Shown here: positions 7,706 to 18,860 of the stretch, one piece after another
Position numbering within the stretch: the first letter of the stretch is position 1
How the letters are laid out: each line of letters starts with the position of its first letter
From: Luteimicrobium subarcticum
GTDB lineage: Bacteria > Actinomycetota > Actinomycetes > Actinomycetales > Cellulomonadaceae
Length of the DNA stretch: 64,000 bases
Reading direction: 5' to 3'
Assembly: GCF_002798015.1 (NCBI RefSeq)
Contig: NZ_PGTZ01000009.1
Coordinates: 1 to 64,000, forward strand
Notes under the pieces: model-generated
What the model saw: only the letters and a program-made list of their open reading frames with translations
Told to the model about the DNA's origin: nothing
Databases searched by the model: none
Program-made: the position numbers and the translations under genes

Positions 7706-8436
7706 TGCGCCGCGTCCGCAGTCGTGCCGGCGCCCGAGCGCTCGGCCACGACCGTCTCGAGGACGTGCGTGAACGTCTCCGGCGACTGCGCGCCCGACAC
7801 GCCGTAGCGACCCTCGACGACGTAGAACGGGACGCCGTTGATCCCGAACGCGCGCGCCTGCGCGATGTCGGCCTGGACCGCGTCCGCGTACGTGTGGTCG
7901 GCGAGCGCGGTGCGGACCTCGTCGGCGTCCAGCCCGACCTCGGCGGCCAGCTCGACGAGCGTGTCGACGCGTCCGACGTGCTGTCCCTCGACGAAGTACG
8001 CGCGCAGCAGGCGCTCCTTCATCTCGGCCTGGAGGCCGTGCGCCTTCGCGAGGTGCAGGAGCTCGTGCGCGGCGAGCGTCTTCGTCTGGTGGACGTCGTC
8101 GAAGTGGTAGTCGAGGCCCTCCGCCGCGGCGAGCTGCGTCATCTGCTCGAGCATCTGCTCGACCTGCGGCAGCGGCATGCCCTTGTGCGCCGACAGGAAG
8201 TCGGCGGCCGTGCCCTCGAAGTCGACCGGGGTGTCGGGCGACAGCTCGAACGAGTGGTACTCGATCTCGACGTCGGGGGCGCCCGGCTGCGACAGCGCGG
8301 TCTCGAGGCGCCGCTTGCCGACGTAGCACCACGGGCACGCGATGTCCGACCAGACGTCGATCTTCACGGGGTTCGTGGCGCCGCTCGCTGCGGGCTCGAG
8401 GACGTCGGGGGTGCTGGCGGCAGGTGTCGTGGTCAC
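7702..8436 (-). CDS. DsbA/FrnE-family thiol oxidoreductase
   Basis: 244 aa. After a short variable N-terminus comes KIDVWSDIACPWCYVGKRRLETAL, with the thioredoxin-fold CPWC active site (Cys34, Cys37). The FrnE-type helical insertion follows (HSFELSPDTP, LDYHFDDVHQTKTLAAHELLHLAKAHGLQAEMKERLLRAYF), then the cis-Pro loop INGVPFYVVEGRYGVSGAQSPETF. No signal peptide is seen, so it is probably cytoplasmic, as usual for FrnE. The start is the GTG at 8436. The downstream mini-gene at 7487-7705 is translationally coupled to it. Confidence 0.9.
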   Translation of the reverse strand: MTTTPAASTPDVLEPAASGATNPVKIDVWSDIACPWCYVGKRRLETALSQPGAPDVEIEYHSFELSPDTPVDFEGTAADFLSAHKGMPLPQVEQMLEQMTQLAAAEGLDYHFDDVHQTKTLAAHELLHLAKAHGLQAEMKERLLRAYFVEGQHVGRVDTLVELAAEVGLDADEVRTALADHTYADAVQADIAQARAFGINGVPFYVVEGRYGVSGAQSPETFTHVLETVVAERSGAGTTADAAQ

Positions 8437-8742
8437 GTCAGGGACAACCGCTCGCCCAGGGCGACTGTTCCCGGACGGCGGCAACCGGGTGTGTGACGTG
8501 CGACGTGCACCCCGCGGGGTGCGACGTGCAACCCGCGGGGTGCGACGGCGCCGCGCGCCGAGCAGGCGCTTCTCCGCTGCCCAGCAGGGGGTTGGACGCA
8601 GGTGTGAACGCTCACTTGGCAGGCAACCTCCTGGTCGGCGCGGAGGGGTTGCGGGACGGGGGACGGAAGGGCGCAGGGGATCGATGCGGAAACGTTGCCG
8701 TCGGGGCTTGCCAGACGTCGGTGCAGCCCAGAGACTCGTGGC
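8437..8742. other. Intergenic region with tandem 21-bp GC repeat, no gene seen
   Basis: No convincing gene lies between the DsbA start and the ROK-like gene. Two 21-bp units at 8500-8520 and 8521-8541 differ at one base and are followed by a partial third unit (GCGACG). Each contains the palindromic core CCCGCGGGG, so the region can fold into alternative hairpins. It lies upstream of both divergent genes. Confidence 0.6.
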
Positions 8743-8775
8743 ACTGCTTGAGTTCATCTTGTGAACCCAAGCAGT
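8743..8775. promoter_or_regulatory. 33-bp near-perfect palindrome upstream of ROK-like gene
   Basis: Arms 8743-8756 and 8762-8775 (arm ACTGCTTGAGTTCA) match at 13 of 14 positions around a 5-bp centre. It lies about 60 bp before the proposed GTG at 8833. Size and symmetry fit an operator for a dimeric regulator; there is no regulator gene beside it other than the degenerate ROK-like protein. Confidence 0.45.
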
Positions 8776-8832
8776 CGCGGCGACTCGCTGCATCACCACG
8801 CCGCCGGTCCCGCATCGAAGGAGATGACGCCC

Positions 8833-9810
8833 GTGACCCAGCCGTCGACCGACGCGCCCGCCCGGTACTCCTTGGCCGCCCCCGCCGGGGCCACACGATG
8901 CGTCGCCGTCGAGCTCGGAGCGCGGCACGTCCGGGTGCTGCTGGGGGACCTCGACGGCCACGTCGTCCACGACCGCTCCACCCGGTTCCCGGTCGACACC
9001 GACCCGATCGGCGCCGCCCGCCACGCCCAGCACGCCCTGGCCGAGGCGCTCGTCCGGGACCGCGCAGGTACGGGTCGACACAGCAGCATCGACGGCCACA
9101 TCACGGGCGGCGACGTGGTGACCCTGGACGACGTGGCAGCCGTCGTCGTCGCCCGGCGTGACCGCGCCGCCGACGCCGCACGAATCGTCGCAACGACCCT
9201 CCTGCGCGTCCCCGGCGCGCCCGCAGCTGTCGTCGTGCGAGCCGTCGACCTCGCGGCGCAGGCTGAGCACCGCGCCGCGAGCGCGACGGACGCGGCATGG
9301 GGTGCGTCCGCCGACCGGTCGTCGGGCCACCACCCCGTGCTGCACGTCGACATCGACCACGGCGTCGAGACGACCCTCCTTCTCGACCCCGACCGCGCCG
9401 CCTGCCCGTCGGCCTCGGGCGCACCCGGGCACGGCGCCGTCCCCCGGCGCCTGACCGGGGCCGAGGCCGAGTCGGGCCGGGCGACCGAGACGCTCCCCGC
9501 GTGCGAGGACCACGTCCGCCGTGCCGCCGGCCCCGATGCGACTCGCCACGACCTGCGGCGCGCCGGGGTCGCTCTCGGCATCGCGCTCGCCCGGGAGGCG
9601 ACGAGGACCGGGGCGCACACGATCGTGCTCGACGGTCGTCTCGGGAGCGCGAGCGGCACGCTGACGACGGCACTCCGGGCGACGTTCGCCGAGCACACCA
9701 CCGGCGGGGCCGTCCTGCGGGAAGCCCGGCTCGCCCGGCGCGCCGCAGTGCTGGGCGCGCTCGACCTCGCGACCCGCATCGCCGCCGTCCGCCTCACGAC
9801 CCCCGCCTGA
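8833..9810 (+). CDS. ROK-like (ASKHA-fold) protein, degenerate
   Basis: 325 aa from the GTG at 8833, chosen because GAAGGAG at 8817-8823 is 9 bp away; ATG 8824 is too close to that site. Residues around 20-60 read CVAVELGARHVRVLLGDLDGHVVHDRSTRFPVDTDP, the phosphate-1 motif pattern of ROK/ASKHA sugar kinases and ROK regulators. Later parts are shortened and Ala/Asp-rich, no CxCGxxGC zinc motif is visible, and no N-terminal helix-turn-helix is present. It may be a relic or non-catalytic member. Assignment is tentative. Confidence 0.6.
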   Translation: MTQPSTDAPARYSLAAPAGATRCVAVELGARHVRVLLGDLDGHVVHDRSTRFPVDTDPIGAARHAQHALAEALVRDRAGTGRHSSIDGHITGGDVVTLDDVAAVVVARRDRAADAARIVATTLLRVPGAPAAVVVRAVDLAAQAEHRAASATDAAWGASADRSSGHHPVLHVDIDHGVETTLLLDPDRAACPSASGAPGHGAVPRRLTGAEAESGRATETLPACEDHVRRAAGPDATRHDLRRAGVALGIALAREATRTGAHTIVLDGRLGSASGTLTTALRATFAEHTTGGAVLREARLARRAAVLGALDLATRIAAVRLTTPA

Positions 9811-9884
9811 CGAACCCCCGCCGCCCCGCGCGCATCGAACCCCACCCGCGGGCACGCCCTCGGGCACCGTGCGCACGCCCCACC

Positions 9885-9968
9885 CGCCGAACGGGCGGTT
9901 GGCGACCCTCCAACGGGGACTCGTCCACCGCATGAGCGCTCAGAGGGGGCACAACCGCCCGTTCGGCG
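9885..9968. repeat. Dispersed palindrome family, copy A
   Basis: Perfect 17-bp arms at 9885-9901 and 9952-9968 (CGCCGAACGGGCGGTTG and its complement). Inside lies TCGTCCACCGCATGAGC (9921-9937), identical over 17 bp to the loop region of copy B at 14152-14168. It sits between the ROK-like gene and the GH87 promoter. Confidence 0.7.
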
Positions 9969-9991
9969 GCGCGGGGAGCGCGACGAGGGGC

Positions 9992-10021
9992 TTGACCGTT
10001 TCACCCGATCGTTCGTAGTGT
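9992..10021 (+). promoter_or_regulatory. Putative promoter of the GH87 glucanase gene
   Basis: TTGACC (9992-9997), an 18-bp spacer and TAGTGT (10016-10021) make a good sigma70-type promoter. The 250-bp leader before the ATG at 10275 contains GCAAGCGGCTTGC (10081-10093), a near-palindrome that could be a LacI-type operator controlling a secreted glycoside hydrolase. The rest of 9811-10274 shows only the palindrome at 9885-9968. Confidence 0.45.
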
Positions 10022-10274
10022 CGGGCACGGAGGAGATGCAAGAAGTCGCTCGTGGATCGCACATCGACGTACGAAACAACGCAAGCGGCTTGCATGACGC
10101 ACGATCCGGAGGCACGCGCAACGACGTGCACCCGGCGAGGTCCTGCCTGGAGCGGAGGCACGGACCCGGCACACGGTCCCGGCGCACGGTCGCACCGGAA
10201 CCGGCGGTCGGACCGTGCCCCTGAGGACCCGTCGAGCCCCCGGTCCGACCGAACACAGGAGATCGACGACGATC

Positions 10275-14123
<3,849 letters not shown>

Positions 14124-14138
14124 CACCTGTCCGACCCC

Positions 14139-14198
14139 GCCGAACGGGCGGTCGTCCACCGCATGAGCAGTCATCCGGTGGACGACCGCCCGTTCGGC
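14139..14198. repeat. Dispersed palindrome family, copy B; may end GH87 transcript
   Basis: Perfect 23-bp arms at 14139-14161 and 14176-14198 around a 14-bp loop; the arm begins GCCGAACGGGCGGTCGTCC. It lies 16 bp after the glucanase stop, so it could also terminate transcription, although no T-tract follows. It shares arm and TCGTCCACCGCATGAGC core with copy A. Confidence 0.75.
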
Positions 14199-14271
14199 AA
14201 GGGGTCAGGACCCGTTGGGCGACCGTCCCGCTCCGGTGGCGGCCGGGACCCCGCGTCGGGACGATGCACGC

Positions 14272-14760
14272 GTGAGCGACGCGGCCGACTGGACCGACAC
14301 CCCGACGCGGTGGTGGCTCCCCGCCACCGTCGCGCTGGTGCTCACGGTCGTCGTGACCTCCGTCCGCGGTCTCTCCGGTGACGCCACGGGAGCGGGCGCG
14401 GTCGCGTGGACCGGAGCCTTCGTCGCCGGCGTCCTGCTCGTCACGTCCCTCAGCGCCCGCGGATACGGGCACCTGCGACTCACCGCGACCACCCTGTACG
14501 TCGGGCGCCACGCCTACCCCCTCGTCGAGCTCGACCCTGCGGTTCTGCACGCCCAGGTCGTGCTCGGACGGCCGCTGCGCGCCGGCGAGCAGGGGCCTGA
14601 CGGGACGCCCGTCCCCCGTCCGCGACCGGCCGCGGGAGCGTGGTCGCCGACGTTTCGCACCCGCGCGCTCCTCGTACGGCTGCGCGACGGGAGCTGGTAC
14701 GCCGTCGCGACGTCCGACCCCATGGCGCTGCTGCACGAGCTCGTCCGCCGCGCCGGCTGA
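14272..14760 (+). CDS. Membrane protein of unknown function, DUF3093-like
   Basis: 162 aa. Two hydrophobic segments near the N-terminus (WWLPATVALVLTVVVTSVRG, AVAWTGAFVAGVLLVTSLSARG) precede a cytosolic-looking domain RLTATTLYVGRHAYPLVELDPAVLHAQVVLG...LLVRLRDGSWYAVATSDPMALLHELVRRAG. The layout is like actinobacterial PH-domain/DUF3093 proteins that end with a statement about residues exposed to the cytosol. No partner gene is seen. The GTG at 14272 lacks a strong ribosome-binding site. Confidence 0.65.
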   Translation: MSDAADWTDTPTRWWLPATVALVLTVVVTSVRGLSGDATGAGAVAWTGAFVAGVLLVTSLSARGYGHLRLTATTLYVGRHAYPLVELDPAVLHAQVVLGRPLRAGEQGPDGTPVPRPRPAAGAWSPTFRTRALLVRLRDGSWYAVATSDPMALLHELVRRAG

Positions 14761-14860
14761 CAGGTCGCCCGCCGGAGCGCTCGCCGGGTCGACGTCGACG
14801 CATCGGGCTAGCGTGGAGGCAGCGGGCAGACCGCTCGCGGGAGCGAGGAGGCGGTGCGCC

Positions 14861-15385
14861 ATGCGGCACGGCACGTTCGACGAGGACGACGGGCGCCCCA
14901 CGCTGCGCTTCGAGGTGGACGTCGCGGCCGACGCCGAGCGCTTGTGGGCTGCGGTGAGCGACCCCGCCGAGCTCGCGGCCTGGTTCCCGCAGGCGCTGTC
15001 GTACCGGCCCCGCGTCGGTGGCCGCATCGACTTCGCGGACGATCCGCTGCTGCCGCCGACGAGCGGCGAGGTGCTCGCCTGGGACCCGCCGCGCCGGTTC
15101 GCGTTCACCTGGGGCGACGACGAGGAGCTGTGGTTCGAGGTCACCGACGGCGGCCCGTCCGGCGCGCGTCTGGGCCTGACCGACCGGCTGGCCCTGCGCG
15201 ACGAGGCGGCCCGGAACGCGGCCGGCTGGGAGATCTGCCTCGACGCGCTCGCCGCGCACCTCGACGGGGACGGCCACGACGGCCTGCACGCCGAGGGCGC
15301 CCGTGACCGGTGGCGTGCGCACTTCGCGGCGTACACGGCGACGGGGATGCCCGCGGGCGCCCCGGTCCCCGGCGACGACGAGTGA
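14861..15385 (+). CDS. SRPBCC/AHSA1-like ligand-binding protein
   Basis: 174 aa. FEVDVAADAERLWAAVSDPAELAAWFPQALSYRPRVGGRIDFAD..SGEVLAWDPPRRFAFTWGDDEELWFEV has the AHSA1/START-like (SRPBCC) pattern: the beta-strand/helix start with DPAELAAWFP, then GEVLxWDPPRRFAFTW. Members bind hydrophobic ligands or assist Hsp90-like chaperones; the ligand is unknown here. The ATG at 14861 follows GAGCGAGGAGG. It stands 95 bp before the NDH-2 gene. Confidence 0.85.
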   Translation: MRHGTFDEDDGRPTLRFEVDVAADAERLWAAVSDPAELAAWFPQALSYRPRVGGRIDFADDPLLPPTSGEVLAWDPPRRFAFTWGDDEELWFEVTDGGPSGARLGLTDRLALRDEAARNAAGWEICLDALAAHLDGDGHDGLHAEGARDRWRAHFAAYTATGMPAGAPVPGDDE

Positions 15386-15479
15386 TCGTGGCCGATCGTG
15401 GCCCGACCGTGGCCAAGGACACGACCGTTCAGGGCCCGCTGCGTGGCATCGGGTCCGCGGACGCCGGTAGCGTGGCAAC

Positions 15480-16943
15480 GTGACGGACAACGCGCGCAAG
15501 GCGTCGAAAGACCTTCCCCATGTCGTGATCGTCGGCGGCGGGTTCGCCGGGGTGAACGCCGTGAAGGCGCTCGCCAAGGCCCCGGTCCGGGTGACCCTCA
15601 TCGACCGCCGGGTCTACAACACCTTCCAGCCCCTGCTGTACCAGGTGGCGACCGGCGGCCTGAACCCCGGCGACGTGACCCACTTTCTGCGCAGCCTGCG
15701 GGTGCGCCAGCGCAACGTCGACGTGGTGCACGAGCACCTCATGGAGATCGACACCCCCGGCAAGCGCGTCCGCCTGCTCGACGGCAGCTACCTCGACTAC
15801 GACTACCTGCTCGTCGCGACCGGTGTGACGACGAACTACTTCGGGACGCCCGGCGCGAAGGAGCACGCGTTCGCGATGTACTCGCGCTCTCAGGCGATCC
15901 GCATCCGCGACACCCTCTTCACCCGGCTCGAGAAGGCGGCGCAGACCCCGGAGACGACGGATGGCCTGCGCGTCGTCGTCGTCGGCGGCGGACCCACGGG
16001 CGTCGAGATGGCCGGCGCGCTCGCCGAGCTGCGCGACCAGGGCCTGCGGCCCGCCTACCCGGAGATCGACGGCGACGCCTTCAACATCACGGTCGTCCAG
16101 CGCGGCGCCGAGCTGCTCAAGCCGTTCACGCCCAAGCTGCGGAAGTACGCCGCCGACCAGCTGCGTCATCGCGGCGTCGAGCTGCGGCTCGGCCAGGGCG
16201 TCGCGGCCGTCGAGGAGGATGCGGTCGTGCTGACCGACGGCACGAAGGTCCGGTCCGACCTGACCGTGTGGGCGACGGGCGTGTCCCCGCACGAGGAGGT
16301 CACCTGCTGGGACCTCCCGCTCGACAAGGGGAACCGCATCAAGGTCGGCGAGGACCTCCAGGTCGAGGGGCTGCCGGGCGTGTTCGCCGCGGGCGACGTC
16401 GCGATCGCCCCGCAGGACCTCCCGCAGCTCGCCCAGGCCGCGATCCAGGGGGGCCAGCACTTCGCCCGCCAGGTGCTGCGCCTGATCGCAGGCGAGGAGA
16501 CGGAGAAGTTCGAGTACTACGACAAGGGCCAGCTCGCCGTCATCGGGCGCCGCTCGGCCGTCGGCGAGCTCCCCGGCCTCGCGAACCTGCCCGGGCTGCA
16601 CAAGGTGCCCGCGCTCGGCAGCCTGCCCGGCGCCGAGAAGACCGTCGAGCTCACCCGGTACCCCGCGTGGGCGGTGTGGTTGTTCGTCCACATCGGCAGC
16701 CTGCTCGGCGCCCGCAACCGCATGGCGACGATGGCGGGGCTCGCGACCCGGTACGGCGTCGTGCGGCGGACCAAGCCCGTCCCGATCGTCGGAGACGTCC
16801 CCGCGATCCGCCCGTCCAAGGCGCAGCGCCGCACCCCCGAGGAGCAGCACGCCGCCGACGAGGCCCTCGAGTCGGACCGCGAGGACGAGGTCATCACGAT
16901 CGCCACGCCCGCCGAGTCGAACGAGACCGTCACCGGCATCTGA
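15480..16943 (+). CDS. ndh: Type II NADH dehydrogenase (NDH-2)
   Basis: 487 aa. The FAD-binding Rossmann motif VVIVGGGFAGVNAVKAL lies near residue 15, followed by IDRRVYNTFQPLLYQVATGGL, the quinone-oxidoreductase signature of NDH-2. The NADH motif VVVVGGGPTGVEMAGALAEL lies near residue 165 and the second FAD contact is GVFAAGDVAIAPQ. The C-terminal helices RYPAWAVWLFVHIGSLLGARNRMATM are membrane-anchoring. It oxidises NADH and reduces menaquinone without proton pumping. The GTG at 15480 is used. The 40-residue acidic tail is usual in actinobacteria. Confidence 0.95.
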   Translation: MTDNARKASKDLPHVVIVGGGFAGVNAVKALAKAPVRVTLIDRRVYNTFQPLLYQVATGGLNPGDVTHFLRSLRVRQRNVDVVHEHLMEIDTPGKRVRLLDGSYLDYDYLLVATGVTTNYFGTPGAKEHAFAMYSRSQAIRIRDTLFTRLEKAAQTPETTDGLRVVVVGGGPTGVEMAGALAELRDQGLRPAYPEIDGDAFNITVVQRGAELLKPFTPKLRKYAADQLRHRGVELRLGQGVAAVEEDAVVLTDGTKVRSDLTVWATGVSPHEEVTCWDLPLDKGNRIKVGEDLQVEGLPGVFAAGDVAIAPQDLPQLAQAAIQGGQHFARQVLRLIAGEETEKFEYYDKGQLAVIGRRSAVGELPGLANLPGLHKVPALGSLPGAEKTVELTRYPAWAVWLFVHIGSLLGARNRMATMAGLATRYGVVRRTKPVPIVGDVPAIRPSKAQRRTPEEQHAADEALESDREDEVITIATPAESNETVTGI

Positions 16944-16967
16944 GCCGGCGGCACACCGCTCGCACCG

Positions 16968-17011
16968 ACGACGACCCCGGCACCGCACTCCCTCGGCGCC
17001 GGGGTCGTCGT
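16968..17011. terminator. Bidirectional hairpin terminator
   Basis: Perfect 14-bp arms (ACGACGACCCCGGC at 16968-16981, complement at 16998-17011) lie between the convergent ndh and flavin reductase genes. Confidence 0.75.
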
Positions 17012-17037
17012 GTGCCCGCGGCCTGCGACGCGACGTG

Positions 17038-17595
17038 TCAGACCGCGGCGCTCCCGAGCCGGTGGTAGCGGCGGTCCCGGAAGACGAGCGGGTCGACATC
17101 CGTCGCGACGTGGTGGCTGAGCGCCTCGACCACGACGATCCAGCTCGACCCGGCGACGTGACGCTGCACGACACGTGCCCGCACCCACGCGGACGCCCCG
17201 TCGACCACGGGCTCCCCGGTCGCGAGGGCGTGCCAGCCGCCCGCGGCGAACCGGTCGATCCCGCTGGTCGCGAACCGCGCGGACACGTCCGCCTGCTCCG
17301 CGCCGAGGAAGCTCACCGTGAGCGTGTCGGCCCGCTCGACGGCCGGCCACGACGACGAGCTCGCGGCGAGCGAGAACGCGAGCAGCGGCGGGTCGGCGGA
17401 CACCGAGATCACCGAAGTCGCCGTGAACCCGACCGGTCGGCCCTGGTGCCGCAGGGCGACGACCGCGACGCCGGCCGGGTGGCCGCGGAACACGCTGCGG
17501 AACGCGTCGGGGCTGAGCCGTGCGGGACCGTCGGGCACAGGCGACGTTGCCGGGGCGGTCACCGGTACCGACACGGGCTGCGCGACCGCGGTCAC
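17038..17595 (-). CDS. Flavin reductase domain protein
   Basis: 185 aa. The core LSPDAFRSVFRGHPAGVAVVALRHQGRPVGFTATSVISVSADPPLLAFSLAASSSSWPAVERADTLTVSFLGAEQADVSARFAT matches the Flavin_Reduct (split-barrel FMN-binding) family, which supplies reduced flavin to two-component monooxygenases. The GTG at 17595 overlaps the stop of the FMN reductase gene by 4 bp, so the two are coupled. No monooxygenase gene is present in the window. Partner unknown. Confidence 0.87.
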   Translation of the reverse strand: MTAVAQPVSVPVTAPATSPVPDGPARLSPDAFRSVFRGHPAGVAVVALRHQGRPVGFTATSVISVSADPPLLAFSLAASSSSWPAVERADTLTVSFLGAEQADVSARFATSGIDRFAAGGWHALATGEPVVDGASAWVRARVVQRHVAGSSWIVVVEALSHHVATDVDPLVFRDRRYHRLGSAAV

Positions 17596-18221
17596 GACGC
17601 CACCGCCGCGACAGGAGCCAGGAGCGCGGCCGGCACCGCCGGCAGCCGGTCCGGGCCGAGGTCGTCGAGCCACGCGGCGACGAGGGCGTCCGCGACGGTG
17701 TCGAGGGGCGCGCCGGCGGTCCCGCCGTCGCCCGCGAGCGCCGCCTCCGTCACGGCGAACGACCGCTCGGGGACGGTCGCGCCGAGCTCGACGAGCAGCG
17801 GTCGGAGGTGGTCGTCCCCGGCGGCGGCGTGGGCGGGCGCGGCGGACACGACGACGGGGACGGCGACCACCCCGTCGAGCGGTCGGTGCCCGAACCGGTC
17901 GAGGAACGCCTTGAGGAGGCCCGTGTACGAGCCCTTGTAGACGGGGGTCGCGACGACGAGCAGTGTCGCGCCGGCCACGCGGGCGAGGTCGTCCGCGACC
18001 GCAGAGGCGTCGGGCTCGAGGACGTCGGCGCCGTGGTCGGCCAGCTCGATCACGTGGTGGGTCGGGTCGACGTCCCAGCGGCCGAGGACGCCGCGCGCGA
18101 CGGCTTCCGCGACCGCTCGGGTGCGCGATCCGGGCCTCGGGTTCCCGACGAGGACGACCGCGCGGGGCGGCTCGGCTCGGTCGGCGGGGTCCGGGTGCCA
18201 GGTGGTGGTCGTGGTCGTCAT
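17592..18221 (-). CDS. NADPH-dependent FMN reductase (SsuE-like flavodoxin fold)
   Basis: 209 aa. A variable N-terminus leads to AVVLVGNPRPGSRTRAVAEAVARGVL, the P-loop-like FMN phosphate-binding motif, then LLVVATPVYKGSYTGLLKAFLDRFGHRPLDGVVAVPVVVSAAP, diagnostic of NADPH-dependent FMN reductases such as SsuE/MsuE. It reduces FMN with NAD(P)H. Together with the coupled flavin-reductase gene it suggests a sulfonate-type or xenobiotic monooxygenase pathway encoded elsewhere. The Rrf2 gene lies 104 bp upstream on the same strand. Confidence 0.85.
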   Translation of the reverse strand: MTTTTTTWHPDPADRAEPPRAVVLVGNPRPGSRTRAVAEAVARGVLGRWDVDPTHHVIELADHGADVLEPDASAVADDLARVAGATLLVVATPVYKGSYTGLLKAFLDRFGHRPLDGVVAVPVVVSAAPAHAAAGDDHLRPLLVELGATVPERSFAVTEAALAGDGGTAGAPLDTVADALVAAWLDDLGPDRLPAVPAALLAPVAAVAS

Positions 18222-18325
18222 GCGTCGACGGTAGATAAACCTGAGCGCCGTGCTCAAGAAGCGTCCCGAGGGACGGACCGATGTGTCCGCGCGCGTTACG
18301 GCGGCCACCCTGCTCGGCTCAGGCG

Positions 18326-18844
18326 TCAGGCGGAGGTCACGCTGTCGCTCGAGGCGCCGCGCGGGCGCGTGTCCCGCCGGTTCGGTCGCGTGCGCCACGC
18401 GTCGTCGTCCGCGATGAGGCCGGCCACGGACGGCGGGAGCTCGCCCGCCACCACGTCCGCGAGCGAGACCGTGTCCAGCACCGACCGCATCGCTGCCCGC
18501 AGCCCCACCCACACGTCACGCACCGCCACCGCGGACCCGCGGTACTCGACGTCCTCGACGTGCGTCCCGCCGACGCTCGCCAGCGGCCCGTCGATCGCCC
18601 GGATCACGTCCGCCACGGGCACGCGGTCGGGCGGGAGCGCCAGCTTGGCACCCCCGCCCGCCCCCCGGTGGGTCACGACGAGCCCCGCCTGCTTGAGCGT
18701 GTTCACGAGCCCGAGCACGTACTGCGCCGGCACGTCCTGCGCCCGGGCCAGGTCGTCCGCCTTGACCCAGTCCCCCGACGGGTACGCCGCGGCCAGCTCC
18801 GCCGCGAGGCGGACGGCGTAGTCGATCTTGGACGTGATGCGCAT
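18326..18844 (-). CDS. Rrf2-family transcriptional regulator without cysteines
   Basis: 172 aa. MRITSKIDYAVRLAAELAAAYPSGDWVKADDLARAQDVPAQYVLGLVNTLKQAGLVVTHRGAGGGAKLALPPDRVPVADVIRAIDGPLA is the Rrf2 winged helix with the GxGGG(A)KLA wing. Rrf2 members of the IscR/NsrR type use three Cys to bind Fe-S; none is present here, so sensing must be different. It lies 16 bp downstream of the MMPL gene and upstream of the flavin genes, all on the minus strand, so it may regulate either. Confidence 0.88.
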   Translation of the reverse strand: MRITSKIDYAVRLAAELAAAYPSGDWVKADDLARAQDVPAQYVLGLVNTLKQAGLVVTHRGAGGGAKLALPPDRVPVADVIRAIDGPLASVGGTHVEDVEYRGSAVAVRDVWVGLRAAMRSVLDTVSLADVVAGELPPSVAGLIADDDAWRTRPNRRDTRPRGASSDSVTSA

Positions 18845-18860
18845 GGAGCAAGTGTGCCCG

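Noticed and set aside
15429-17174. A 581-codon minus-strand open frame over ndh
   Set aside because: Antisense shadow of the NDH-2 gene with no recognisable domains.
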